Program-made: the position numbers and the translations under genes
Notes under the pieces: model-generated
Told to the model about the DNA's origin: nothing
Databases searched by the model: none
Seen by the model: the letters and a program-made list of their open reading frames with translations, nothing else
Source: Halicephalobus mephisto
Taxonomy: Eukaryota; Nematoda; Chromadorea; Rhabditida; Panagrolaimidae
Direction of reading: 5' to 3'
Assembly: GCA_009193035.1 (NCBI GenBank)
Contig: SWDT01000006.1
Coordinates: 662,469-726,468, forward strand
Length of the DNA stretch: 64,000 bases
Part shown: positions 33,847-44,832 of the stretch, piece by piece
Position numbering within the stretch: the first letter of the stretch is position 1
Layout of the letters: every line of letters begins with the position of its first letter

Positions 33847-34690
33847 AATTACTGGAAATTTTATATAAAAAACCATTAAAATAACGGAAAATCACAGCAA
33901 ATAACAATGTCGAAAAGAACGTGAAATCTCGAACTTGAAGATCAATTTTTCCATTGACAAACACCCAATGGGTGTAATTTACAAGGAATTCAGGATATTC
34001 ATATAAAAACGTGGGATAAACAAGGAAACAAAACCACAAATTCCCAGGAATAATGTTGAATCTCGATGTGCAAAAAATTACTTGATTCGTGTCATGACCG
34101 ACAAACAAGGGACATTATTTCAGCGAGAGAAAGAGGAATATCTGACACTTTCCCTGAAAATCAGGGTAGTTGGCTGCGAGAGAGTCCCTTCGTCTCGTTC
34201 CTACTGTTTCTCGGTGCTGCGGCTTTTTCTACTGATATCCGGAGTTTTGAGTGTATTTCGTGTTATCTGTGGCGATTTCTCTTAGCTTTTTTGATTATTT
34301 TAATTTCATGTTACCCTAACAACGGTTGTTCAACTAGTAGGCTAAAATTTATCCGTTTTTGGGTGTTTTTCATGGGATATTCTTTTAAAAGTGTTTGCAT
34401 CTTTTTATACAACTTTTTCATATATCGATTGTGACAAGTTTTGTTTAAGATGAATTATGCCGGTAAATAGTGCAGTAATTGTTGTTCTATAAGATTTTAA
34501 ATGATTTAAATCTTTTTGTACTAATATTTCGAAAAAGCCAACCGCAAACTATTGCACAATGTTGTGATCCTTCACTATTTCATAATCGTTTACTCCTTCA
34601 TTTCCTATAAACATGTTCCCATATGTTCGCTTTTTAAATGGTATGTCGAGGAAGCATTTCATCTCTTCATTTCAGGTAACCGTATTCAAC
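33847..34690. promoter_or_regulatory. Divergent intergenic region between atp-3 and rps-27
   Basis: 845 bp of AT-rich sequence. The 122-codon plus frame at 34066-34434 has no homology that I can see and is probably chance. An acceptor ATTTCAG at about 34675 marks the rps-27 mRNA 5' end. Confidence 0.35.
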
Positions 34691-34945
34691 ATGCCTCTCG
34701 CAGTTGACTTGCTCCATCCTGACCCCAAGAGGGAACAACAGAAGCACAAGATGAAGCGTCTTGTCCCCCATCCCAATTCTTACTTTATGGATGTGAAGTG
34801 CCCGGGATGCTACAAAATCACTACCGTTTTCAGTCATGCCCAAACCGTTGTTGTTTGCGTCGGATGCAACACAGTTCTCTGCCAACCTACTGGAGGCAAG
34901 GCCCGTTTGATCGAAGGATGTTCTTTCCGCAAGAAGCCTCAATAA
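34691..34945 (+). CDS. rps-27: 40S ribosomal protein S27 (eS27)
   Basis: A single coding exon of 84 residues, the normal length. [40 protein letters not shown], a C4 zinc finger (CPGCYK ... CVGCNTVLC) and the end CSFRKKPQ match eS27 throughout. Part of the small ribosomal subunit. The start ATG at 34691 follows an acceptor by about 15 bp, so the mRNA is probably trans-spliced. The stop codon overlaps an AATAAA hexamer (34941-34946). Confidence 0.96.
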   Translation: MPLAVDLLHPDPKREQQKHKMKRLVPHPNSYFMDVKCPGCYKITTVFSHAQTVVVCVGCNTVLCQPTGGKARLIEGCSFRKKPQ

Positions 34946-35075
34946 AGGAGAATGTTGTATCTTGTTGAAGTTTACCTTTTTGCTATAATTATCGACTGAT
35001 TGTTGATAAAATTGTTTTATTATTCGTAGTTTTGTTTTTAGGTTTTGAGGTGGTTTCCGGTGGCTTATCTGGCAG

Positions 35076-35161
35076 ATGTCAGCTAATAAATGGAGTGGTG
35101 AGGAGCGGCGCCAAACTTCCGCTGATGGTAATGTGTTTATTGATGGTGTTCCTTCGATTAA
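35076..35161 (+). other. Possible orphan first exon
   Basis: ATG at 35076 opens a hydrophilic peptide (MSANKWSGEERRQTSADGNV) that runs to a GTAAGC donor at 35162. No in-phase downstream exon is found and the family is unknown. The surrounding 35040-35460 is GC-richer than its flanks. Confidence 0.2.
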
Positions 35162-35741
35162 GTAAGCTTTGATTTGATGTGCCGGCGCCAGGCAAGCCCG
35201 TCCCCGGAAAAAACGGTGAATTACACTTTGATATCAAGCTTAAATTTGAAGGATTTGCGGAAGCCAATTGTTGCGAATTGAGCTCTGTGGCCTGCGGTGG
35301 TCAATTAATCACCAATTGAGCCGGACTGGTGGCCGGGAATCAGGTGTCGCTTTTTCCGACGCGTGGAATACGAGACTGATTATATCCTTTAGATTGTTAC
35401 GCAACTTGCGGGTTGTTTGAGCCCTCAGGCAACTGTCGATTCTTCCAGTGTTTTCTAAATCAAACTCATCACTCTAAAATTTTTTTTGTCTTGTGGTTGG
35501 AAGAAACATTTTTTGTGGTAAATTGAAAAATTAAAAAGTAGAAAATTTAAAGTCTAATCGAAATAAAGATTAACCGAAAATCGTGTCGGGATTTTTATTT
35601 TGTCTGGTCCAATGACAAAAAATTGGATTTATTTCTTACAGTAATCGCAATACGGTAGTTTCTTTGGATATCAGAAAAACCATTCTTTATTCGGACAGTT
35701 TTAAAAAAAACAATAATGTTCCGTTGTTTAGAAAAAACCAT

Positions 35742-36205
35742 GATAGTGACTAAATTCGATTGTTAATAGTCGAAATTAATCACTATCCAAATTTGCTATC
35801 ACGGTGGGAACTAGGATAGTGACCGATTTTGCCACCACTAATTGAAATTAATCACTATCCAAATTCACTATCATAGTGGGAACTAGGATAGTGACTGAAT
35901 TAGATCGTTAATCGTCGAAATTAATCACTATCATAATGGATATTAGAATAGTATCTATTTTTGGCGATAAGTTATCTATTTCAGTCATTATCCTTGTAAC
36001 TTCGGTTGCAATGAAAATACTGGATAGTGACTAAAATGAACAGTTGGCTATAAAGTTTAGTCACTATCTTTGGTAGTAGAAATTGTAGGCATAGTGACTG
36101 AGCTTGACGATTTTTCTAGTTACTATTCTTCTTTGTTTTCCGGAAGAAATTATTAGGATAGTGTCCAATTGAAGTGATTTTAGACACTATCAAGGAACTT
36201 TTTCA
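35742..36205. repeat. Hairpin minisatellite, cluster 5
   Basis: Units start at about 35742, 35815 and 35887 (period 73 bp) with GGATAGTGACTAAATT and AATCACTATCC arms, then degenerate copies to 36200. A further isolated pair with GGATAGTACATATGG and CGTCACTATCCC lies at 36618-36664. Confidence 0.85.
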
Positions 36206-37680
36206 TTAGTATTTTTTTTTCATATTTGTGAAATATTTTCCATATTGAAACCCAGGAAGATTTTAGCGTTTAAAAAATGATTATATTTTTATTTTTATAA
36301 AATTACTGGATATATTTGGAAATTTTTAGGATTTTTCAGAATCGCAGAAAAAATTCCGAAATTTTCAGTTTTAAAAATTTTCCAGAATTTTATGAAAAAT
36401 TCCGAAGCTTTCTAAAATTCATTCGAAAATCTTAAAAGTAATAATTTAAGGATTTTGGGAATTCGTATAAAGAAATTTTAAATTTTACAATTTTTTGATT
36501 TTTTGATTTTTTTGAAAAAAGTTGTTTTTTAACTTTTTTGATTTTTTTGAAAAAAGTTGTTTTTTAACTTTTTTTATTTAATGAAATAGTAATATGACGA
36601 AACACGGGAAAATGACGGATAGTACATATGGGGATTTCACAACCATTATCACTCGTCACTATCCCCGCGGCAAACCCCTGGTTGCCAATCCTAGGGATAG
36701 TCAGCGCCTCTATTTTGTTATCTCTGATTTCGTCCCCCTGAAAATCACCAAAAACCACAATGCTACAGTATCCGCGATTATGTTCGCTCCACAGTCGACG
36801 TTAAAACTCTGAAATCGGCTTTCTTATCAACTGAAAAAAAACCGTGATTCAAAACTGACTCACCTTCCCGGGGGCCGGTTATCACCTCAAGCGACCCCTG
36901 TTCCTGGGGCTTCGGGTCTTTTTTCATTATTCAAAATTTAGGAATGATTCATTCGAGTACTTTTGAGTTTTTATTTTTTTGAAAATTATGAGTTTTCGAA
37001 TTAAGTTAAATTAAATCTATTTTAAAATAATGAATTTTCTTCGAAAATTTGAATAATCATTTTATAAAATTTAAAAATATTTTTTTCTAAAATTATTTTG
37101 ACAAGAACTTTCAGAAAATTCCAGAACTTTGGTTTTAAATATTAATTTTAAAATTTTTCTAGAATTTATGAAATACTGTAAAATTTTACGAAATTTTGGA
37201 AGATTTTGAAAAATTTCAGATTTTAAAATTTCTAAAATTTTAAAAATCTAAATTTTTTTTAAAATAATCAAAAATTTTGAAAATATTTCTAAAATTTCTA
37301 AAATTTTTATAAAATTTAAATTTTTTTAAAATAATCAAAAATTATAAAAATATTTTTAAAAATTTTTTAAATTTTTATAAAATTTAAATTTGAATAAAAT
37401 TGGATTATCGTGATATCTATGTAGAGGAAGAATTCTGTAGTCACAAGTTTTTGCGAATTGAGGATTTTTTCCGATAAAAATTAAAATGCCCTTATTTTCA
37501 ATTAACTACCGTAACTTGCATCGTTAAAATTTGAGACCACCTGAAACAAAGGTGAAAACTGGTCATACCTCAACGTTAAAGGTCTTGTTCGAGTTTTTTT
37601 CAACAAAGAAATCGAGATAATTCTGATGGAAACTAACCCAAACAAGGTCGATTAAGAATTTCTTTTAAATCTTGAGTGGA
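36206..37680. other. AT-rich non-coding stretch
   Basis: Mostly AAAATTTT-type sequence. A GC-richer patch at 36590-36920 includes CCCGGGGGCCGG but no supported gene. Confidence 0.35.
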
Positions 37681-37689
37681 AATTATGGA

Positions 37690-38075
37690 ATTCCATATAT
37701 GAAAAAAATAAAAATTTAAAAATATATTCATATATGAAAAAATAAAATTTTAAAAATATGTTCATATATGAAAACAATAAAATTTTAAAAATATGTTCAT
37801 ATATGAAAAAATAAAATTTTAAAAATATATTCATATATGAAAAAATAAAATTTTTAAAATATGTTCATATATAAAAAGAATAAAATTTTTAAAATATATT
37901 CATATATGAAAACTTTAATTTTGAGAAAATTTTAATGTATAAGAATATGAAAAATATGATTTTAAAGTGCTTTTATATATGAAAGTGTTCTTAAAATTGA
38001 GGTTTTTATGTTCTTTCATATACGAAGAAAATTAAAAATTCTGATTTTAAAAATGCTTTCATATATGAAATTTCG
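37690..38075. repeat. Tandem array built on TTCATATATGAA
   Basis: Seven regular units of about 37 bp (TTCATATATGAAAAAATAAA then ATTTTAAAAATATG) from 37690 to 37920, followed by three looser copies. The 12-bp core is a perfect palindrome. Confidence 0.85.
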
Positions 38076-38189
38076 TAATTTCCGCTCAAATTTTTTCGTG
38101 GAATTAGTTTAAATATATTTTTTTATTTTTAGGGAAGGGAATTCTAGGTTTTTTGAGTAATATTTTATCATTTGTCATCCGAACGTTAA

Positions 38190-38760
38190 TGGTGTAATTG
38201 AGTGGATCGAATCTTCCCTTTATCTTCTGCCGCTAAAAGCTGTAAACCTTGGAACAAATAGGAATGCATCCTCAGAGTCAAAAACGGAACTGAATTCTTG
38301 TGACGTCGCTGTTTCCCTCGCGCGGTCTTTGCGGCTCGCTTTCGCCGAAGCCGGATTTTCCGCAGATGCCTATCAATCGCCTCACGGTTGTCGACATTCA
38401 TCAACTTTCAGGTTCCCGTCTGGATCGTTATCGAGCGCAACATTTTCCTCAGTAGAACAAGTGTCGTTTTCGGTTAGTTATTTGAGAAAAGATAATATCT
38501 TCCATCGTCGTAGATTCCGTTTTTCCCTCTTTTGCGCGAGGCAAAGGTGGCCGCAGACCGCGACAACCTCTTTCATTGGTTCTTTCCTTTACCGTAAATG
38601 ACAAGTATGGCCAGTCCGCTCTTTGTCATTACGCAAGTTATCGGATTCACAATCGTGCCGGGTTTTGCGCCAATTTGCAATCGCCCTGGTTGACAGCCGC
38701 CGTTTATGGTCCTCTGTCATCTTCACGACAGATGTGGCGAATTTCTGGTTGGCAAATTTT
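38190..38760. other. Unassigned GC-rich island upstream of rnt-1
   Basis: About 570 bp of non-repetitive sequence is open on both strands in places (38186-38404 minus, basic and Arg-rich; 38329-38601 plus). No domain is recognised. It may hold rnt-1 regulatory sequence, a 5' exon, or an unknown gene. From 38760 to 39740 the sequence is AT-rich; a short frame from ATG 39429 ends at a donor-like GGTAAAAT but does not join rnt-1 in frame. Confidence 0.2.
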
Positions 38761-39744
38761 ATTTCACCAAAAATTTGTCAGAATCCTCCAAAATCCAAAA
38801 ATTCTGAAACCAAAAATTTCGAAATTTCCTAAAAAATTCCCTTTAGAACCACTTTATAAAATTTTTTTTTCAATTTTTATAATAATACTAAGATTTCACA
38901 GCTTTCTAGAATCCTCCAAAAATCCAGCACAAAATTCTGAAAATCCTAAAAATTTGGAAGATTCTGAAAATTTCGAAATTTCCTAAAAATTCTAAAAACT
39001 CCTTTTGGGACCACTTTATAGAAAACTTTTTTCAATTTTTAATAATACTGAGATTCTGTTGGATTCTAGAATCTTCCAGAATCCAGGGGAAAATTCAGAA
39101 ATCTTCAATAATCTCCTGAAAATCAAAAATTCTAAAAATTCTATTTGAAATAATTTCGTAAAAAATTAATTTTCATAATAATGTTAATCATTTCTTAGAT
39201 CCACGGCGAAAAAAACTTATCTTTCGTGACGTCATTGTTATTTTGATTCCATGTGTCCTAAAAATCCCGAAATTTTGAGTTACTTTAATTTTAAAAATAA
39301 TAGATATTTTTGTAATTTTTTTTGTTTAGTTAACTTTGGTACTTTATTCATGATCGAAATTATGAAAAAAATGTGAAAAATCCAGGAGTAGTGATTTCGA
39401 AACACGAGGCGCTTATCTTTCTTTCGAAATGAGGGAGTCGAGCTCTGGAACAGAACGCCAAAACCTCAAAGCCGCTCTTTGCGGTAAAATTAAATTTTTA
39501 AATTTCTAAAATAAAAATTACTTTTTCGTTTTTAGTGAAATTACAAATTACTCGAATTTAATTTAAAATGATTACGGTAACTTGTCGATTACTCGTTAAA
39601 TTAAAATAATTTAGTATTTTGTACTTTTTTTGAATTTACTAAATATTGAAATTCTTTAAAAACAGTTTAAAAATGAATATAGTTGATAAAAATCGTGTTT
39701 TGAATATTGTATTTTCTATTGTTTTGAGTCATTTCCATACCTTT

Positions 39745-40130
39745 GTTGAAATAGTGACTGATTTTTACAATTAGTCGTCGGAATAGTGTCTGTTGGAGTT
39801 CCTAGTGAAAATTCTCACTAGAAATAATAGATAGTGAATAAAAGAAATAATTTTTGTCGTCTCCAGTCACTATCTAAAAATCCCACATAAATCGTTAAGA
39901 TAGTGACTTGAAACTTTCAAATTTCCCTTTCAAGTCACTATCCAGATTTGAATGGTAAACATTATTAGAATAGTGTCTATTTTTAATATTTTCTCGTCAC
40001 TATCTTCTATTGTTATAATATGTCACCAGAATAGTGTTTACTTTTAATATTTTCTCGTCACTATCTTCCATTGTTACAATACAAGTCACTAGGATAATGT
40101 CTTTTTTCGGAAATTCCGGATACTATCAAA
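39745..40130. repeat. Hairpin minisatellite, cluster 6
   Basis: Degenerate units contain GAATAGTGTCT / GGATAGTGACT and AGTCACTATC arms. Two adjacent copies around ATTTTCTCGTCACTATCTTC (39985 and 40050) are near identical. Confidence 0.75.
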
Positions 40131-40707
40131 ATTTTAACTCGGTGGAGATTTTCGTAAAATTCTCGGTTAATCCTTATTTCAATTATGGAAGATGACTAAT
40201 AAAGCAAAAATCTAACAGATAAACACAGTCATTTGTGGTCTTTTTTATTTTAAAAAACCAAACATTGTCGATTGTTCGACACCGTCCATTTGGATCCACA
40301 TAAATTTCTGTCTTTAATTTTCTGAAGACCAAGATATACTTTAACCTCCACTCTAATGTGCTTATCTTCGTCAGCTATTTTTGCATTATTTTCGCCCCCT
40401 CGCGTATCCTAAAGTTGACAAGAATTGTGGTTGGTAAAACACCAATCATGAATCACTATGGGCGAGTCCCTAGAGTTCTTCCGAGTTCCCATTTCCGATT
40501 TTCCTGATAACTCAGTTCACCGATCCACCTGGCGACTGATTGGTGAAAAAAAATAATTTTTTTCAATAATTAAAAATCCGAAAATTAACTATTAATATTT
40601 CTATTTAAAATTTATTTAAATTTAATTTTTAAAATTATTTTTCGTTTTTAATTGTGTTATCAATTTACAAAAAATTTCGTCATTAATTTCGTTATTTCCA
40701 GCCAGGA

Positions 40708-41732
40708 ATGCCTGATATCGAAACCGCTCTTTCCTCAATCGAGGATTCACTGAATCGATTCAATGACTCCTGTAAATTCATGAAAACTGCCAGTCCAAAC
40801 GTATTTTGTACCAGTTTACCAGTTCATTGGAGGTAAAACTTTAAATCTTACAAAATCACAAAAAATTAATCCAAAAAATTAGAAAAAATTTTCAAAATTT
40901 AAAAAAAATTAATTCAAAAAAATTTTAAAAATCCAAAAAAATTTAAAAATGTACTTTCCACTCAGGACCAGGTAATCCTAAAGTTGCTGTTTCCTTTACC
41001 TACGGTCTCGAGTGGAAACCACATCTTTTAAAAACTTTAAAGATAAAGATTTTTAAAATTAAATTTTCCAGATCCAACAAATCCTTGCCTAATCCTTTCA
41101 TGGTTCTTGTTCTTTTCCCTGTTGAAGACGGTACCAAAGTTACCGTATCTGCTGGTAACGAAGAAAATTGTTCTGCTGATGTCAAAAACAATGTTGCTGA
41201 AATTCACCAACAAATAGCCAGATTTAGCGATTTAAGATTTGTTGGAAAATCAGGTCGAGGAAAAAATTTCAATTTAACTATAACAATTCATCGTGAAGGA
41301 TTTCATGAAGTTGCAATTGCAGTATCCGTTATTAAAGTTACTGTAGATGGACCTAGAGATTCAAGAAATGCCAATAAATATTCCCATCCATTTGATTTCC
41401 GAAAAAGGCCTATGGGACTTTACCCTTCAATCCCAACAATGAATATTCCCAGTTCATCAACTAATCCACTTTTCGACTTACATTCAGCTCCAAAAAGACC
41501 AAAACTCGACATCCCAATGCAGTCGACTTTCACTCCACTGGTCCACAATCCACTAGATATGATCAGATACCAGCCTCCTCTGCCGCTCATCATGAACCCA
41601 ATGAACTTACATATGCTACTTCTCCTTGCAAATCAGGCAATGATGTTTCAAAAGACTTCCCAAGTAAGTGAACCAAACGAAAAGCCCATTAACCACGTCG
41701 ATGAAAAGAAAGTATGGAGACCGTTCTTGTGA
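40708..41732 (+). CDS. rnt-1: RUNX / runt-domain transcription factor
   Basis: Two exons, 40708-40832 and 41072-41732, give 261 residues. The runt domain spans about residues 27-145: ASPNVFCTSLPVHWR, then SNKSLPNPFMVLVLFPVEDG, TKVTVSAGNEENCSADVKNN, ARFSDLRFVGKSGRGKNFNL and KVTVDGPRDSRN. The C-terminus ends VWRPFL, the Groucho/TLE-recruiting WRPY-type motif of RUNX proteins. RUNX binds TGTGGT with CBF-beta; the worm protein controls seam-cell divisions and male tail development. The upstream acceptor TTTCCAG (about 40701) sits 6 bp before the ATG, so a 5' exon or trans-splicing is likely. It is convergent with the CPEB gene (129 bp between stops). From memory rnt-1 and cpb-3 are also neighbours in C. 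elegans. Confidence 0.93.
40955..41023. promoter_or_regulatory. Inverted repeat with a RUNX site in the rnt-1 intron
   Basis: Arms TTTCCACTCAGGACCAGGTAA (40955-40975) and its imperfect complement (40996-41017) enclose a 20-nt loop. AACCACA, the RUNX core site, is at 41017-41023. Confidence 0.45.
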
Positions 41733-41860
41733 TGAGTCATTCCCGAAGATCTCATCTTTTGAAAACATTGTCATTTGTATAAATTGATAACCTTAAACTA
41801 TGGACCTTAACAAACTAAAAACCATTAACGTAAAACTCAAAACAACATTATGTATAAAGT

Positions 41861-43138
41861 CTAAATCGAGCAGGACTGAGAGAAGATCCGGTGTGGTCGG
41901 ATGGTAGAATGGGGTTTCAGCATAGAGTCAACCATAATTCCCATGTTCTCATGTTGGCCATCCTTGAAATGCTCCTAAAATAATCAGATTAGAATTATTA
42001 GATAATCAGTCACAACCTTAGCACACTGGAAGCACATGTAACTGTAGCATTCCGGAGCTCGACAGAAAACTTGGCCGTAGGCAAAGGGGCATTGAAAGCA
42101 AGTACCGCGACGGATGCAAGGATCAATGTGGATTCGCTTGCTGAAGCAACTAGTAATGACATCGAGTGTTTCGGCATTCTGCGCTTTTATTACAGATTCC
42201 GGTGAGAAAAAGGTAACCGTGCCACTTCCTAAAGTTCAATTGATAGATTCGTTGGGGGGAAAATAACTGACCTACGGGATAACCGTCAACACTGTCCAGA
42301 ACAAGATCAACTTGCCGAACTGGTCCGAATTTCCTACTGAAAATCTCCGCAATAGCCTTGGCCGTCAATCTTCCATGAAGGGCTCCAATGAAGACGGTGT
42401 TCTGTTCGTTCGGAGGCTCATATTCCGTGTAATTCGCTACAGGATGTCGGTAATGGCTGTCGCTGATAACAAAAGGGATAACTTGGATAATCCTCGACTG
42501 AAAGCTGCATATTGCAAAGGGAATTGAAGATAAAACGAAACCTACCGTTTGTTCTGGATAAGGGAGATAAAGTTGCTCATTATAAAATTCGCAATGTGTA
42601 ACGAGGGCTTTAACAGATCTTGGATCCTCAAACCTACAATATACATGACGACCGAATTTCTCATGTCCATGGATGGGGAATTCACAAGGGCCAAATGGTT
42701 CAAGGAATGTCCGAACTTCTTCCACATCGATGCTGTCGTTTGAGCCCAGGAAAATCCTCTTCGAAAATTGTGGATTAACATAGACTTGAGGAAGGAGTTC
42801 GCCAATCCACTTCTCGCCACAGTCATAGCTGGCCGTAGAAGAAGTCCTTGAAGTAGGAGCCGACAGAGAGAAGTTACTGACAGAATTCCCGGACTCATAG
42901 CCTTCTGACGAAACACTGGTTCTCATCGAGGACGGTTCATCGATCCTGAGCATGTTTTTTATGATCCTCGTCGCCTTCTCGTTTCTGGTTTCTGCATTAC
43001 CACAATTTACTTTCTGAAAAGTAGGTAAAGACCAGGAACTTCCAAAAACGAAAAACTCACCGGTCCGCAAGTGGTTTCTGGGGACGTCGAATATTTCTGT
43101 CGTCTGAACGTTACCGGATAACGCCTAGGTTGCCCCAT
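41861..43138 (-). CDS. cpb-3: CPEB-family RNA-binding protein
   Basis: Five exons: 43138-43061, 43013-42546, 42497-42272, 42228-42017, 41974-41861, all in phase, give 365 residues. RRM1 (about 112-190, KRIFLGSNDSIDVEEVRTFL) is divergent. RRM2 (about 214-295, TVFIGALHGRLTAKAIAEIF and GYPVGSGTVTFFSPESV) and the C-terminal ZZ-type zinc-binding domain (CFQCPFAYGQVFCRAPECYS, then CFQC) are typical of CPEBs. CPEB proteins bind 3' UTR elements and control polyadenylation and translation in germ cells and neurons. The N-terminus is Ser/Thr-rich and much shorter than in known worm CPEBs (550-750 residues), so exons upstream of 43138 may be missing from this model, although an ATG (MGQPRRYPVTF) is present. 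The symbol rests on the rnt-1 neighbourhood and is inferred. Confidence 0.85.
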
Positions 43139-44410
43139 TATCGACCTTATTAAGTGCGCAGGACAACGCCGGATAAACAAGGAAAGAAAAATTAACGAAA
43201 AAAATCATTTTTTGGGAATAGTCCAAGAGAGAATTGTGGGAATGGGAACTCTCAAGTTTGAACTATGGGAAATAATATTCGTTTCAGGACCTAAAGACTT
43301 ATTTTGGTAAACCTGGTATCTCGACCAGTTTTTCAAATCTCCATTGAATTTCTTGATCGTTTTTTTTGTTTTTATTTGGTTATTTTTTAGGATTGTTTTT
43401 TCGGAGCTTTTGAAGTTTCTCATATATCGATTTCATTGTTTTTTGAATTTTCCAACTTAAACTGACGATATTACAGCAAGTTCTTGTTGTGTGGTTCCTT
43501 TTCAGACAGGTTAGAAGTTGTTTCGCGTTTTCGATGACTGGCGAATGACAGATTTTGCTCTCGAACCCCTGTATTTAAGTCCCATACTGATTGTATGGCT
43601 TCCTGGCTTTATATCACTTTATTTTAGAATTTAATACTTATTCTAAATTAAATATTGTTATAGAGTTTTTGAGTAAAGTTATTACTTATTTCGTAATACC
43701 CGATTTTTAATCAAATTTCGTCTAACTCAATTTTCCATATTTGTTCATATATCGAAATTCCGAAAATATAGATTATTCATCGTAATTTGCTCCGTTGTAA
43801 CTTTATTGAAGTCGTTGAATTTCCGATGAAGTTCAGTAGTCACCAAGTACATCGATCAGAATCCATCTGCTCCAGATTCCGCGATAACGAACACCACAAA
43901 TATCGTCAAAAACAACGAAATTCCTTTTCCCGAATTTTACCGATATAATTACACTTTGATTTTCCATGTTTGTTACTTTTAGGATTTCCAAGCTGTCTAA
44001 TCTGATAAGTTTTATCTGCCATCAATCAATAGTTGCCAAAAACAGAACATCTGTACAAAAAATATCAGAATTTTCATAAATAACTTTTATCCTGAATAAC
44101 AAATCTTAATTATTGGATTTTCGACTTCTCGACATGATAAATAATGTCGAAATTAGGCTTAGAAATGCTTTTTGCCTCAAAGGAGCAGCAAGTGAATTAT
44201 ACAATTCGGATCCATCTCTGGGTTTGAAAAGAAAGAACTCTGCTGCATACAATTGCAGCTAGGTTTGTACAAAAGACAAATAATCACAGAACTAAAAAAT
44301 ATAAAAAGGCAGATTTGAGCAATAATCAATAAATTAATGAGTTCAATAATTCGCTGAAAGTTGCCATCATTAAAAAATCAATGAATGCACCAAAGAAGGA
44401 AGATCGCCGT
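43139..44410. other. Upstream region of the CPEB gene, no gene seen
   Basis: AT-rich sequence with short frames only. Any missing 5' CPEB exon would lie here; none is recognised. Confidence 0.3.
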
Positions 44411-44801
44411 TTTGCAAAATAAAGATAAAAGATAAAAGATGCCCCAGTATTCGAGCCTGAAAGAACTTCCCAAAATCGCAGGCTTTCGAGAGTTACACTG
44501 CTGGGTGTGGTGTAGGTGGGCCTCCCACTAACCACAAGGGTCTAGTAACCATTAGGGTCCACTAACCACAGGGGTCGATTTTGGCCTGTTACGGGTCCGC
44601 TGGGGCCAGCAGCACTCGGACTCGCCTTTTAATCTTCCACATTCAAATGTGTCCCCTTTTCGCCCCTACTCTCCTGAGAGGTTAGGCTTTTACGACCTGG
44701 GTTTTGGCCGACCGGGATTCGAACCTGCGCTTCGACGTGTGATACAACAGCGCCCACCGCCTCTGCACCACTCCCGGCACTTTGCAAAATTAAAAGATAA
44801 A
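44411..44801 (-). mobile_element. tRNA-derived SINE-like retroposon with target-site duplication
   Basis: On the minus strand the element starts at 44778 with GCCGGGAGTGGTGCAGAGG. It has a pol III A box (TGGTGCAGAGG, 44770-44760) and B box (GGTTCGAATCC, 44725-44715). A 270-bp non-tRNA body follows, then an ATCTTTT-repeat tail (44440-44421). Near-identical 19-21 bp flanks, TTTGCAAAATAAAGATAAA at 44411 and TTTGCAAAATTAAAAGATAAA at 44781, look like the target-site duplication. The body contains three 17-bp repeats (ACTAACCACAAGGGTCT and variants, 44527-44577). The tRNA part does not fold as a proper tRNA because the T-stem and acceptor stem share bases, so it is not a functional tRNA gene. It sits 3' of the NCOA6-like gene. 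Confidence 0.7.
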
Positions 44802-44832
44802 TTTGGCTTAAAATCCATTTGGTCCTAAAGCG

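Noticed and set aside
39429..39483. First coding exon of rnt-1
   Set aside because: Splicing to 40702 would create an immediate stop; at most a non-coding leader.
44699..44778. Functional tRNA gene on the minus strand
   Set aside because: A and B boxes are good, but the 3' half cannot form both a T-stem and an acceptor stem, and a tail plus target-site duplication are present; better explained as a SINE head.
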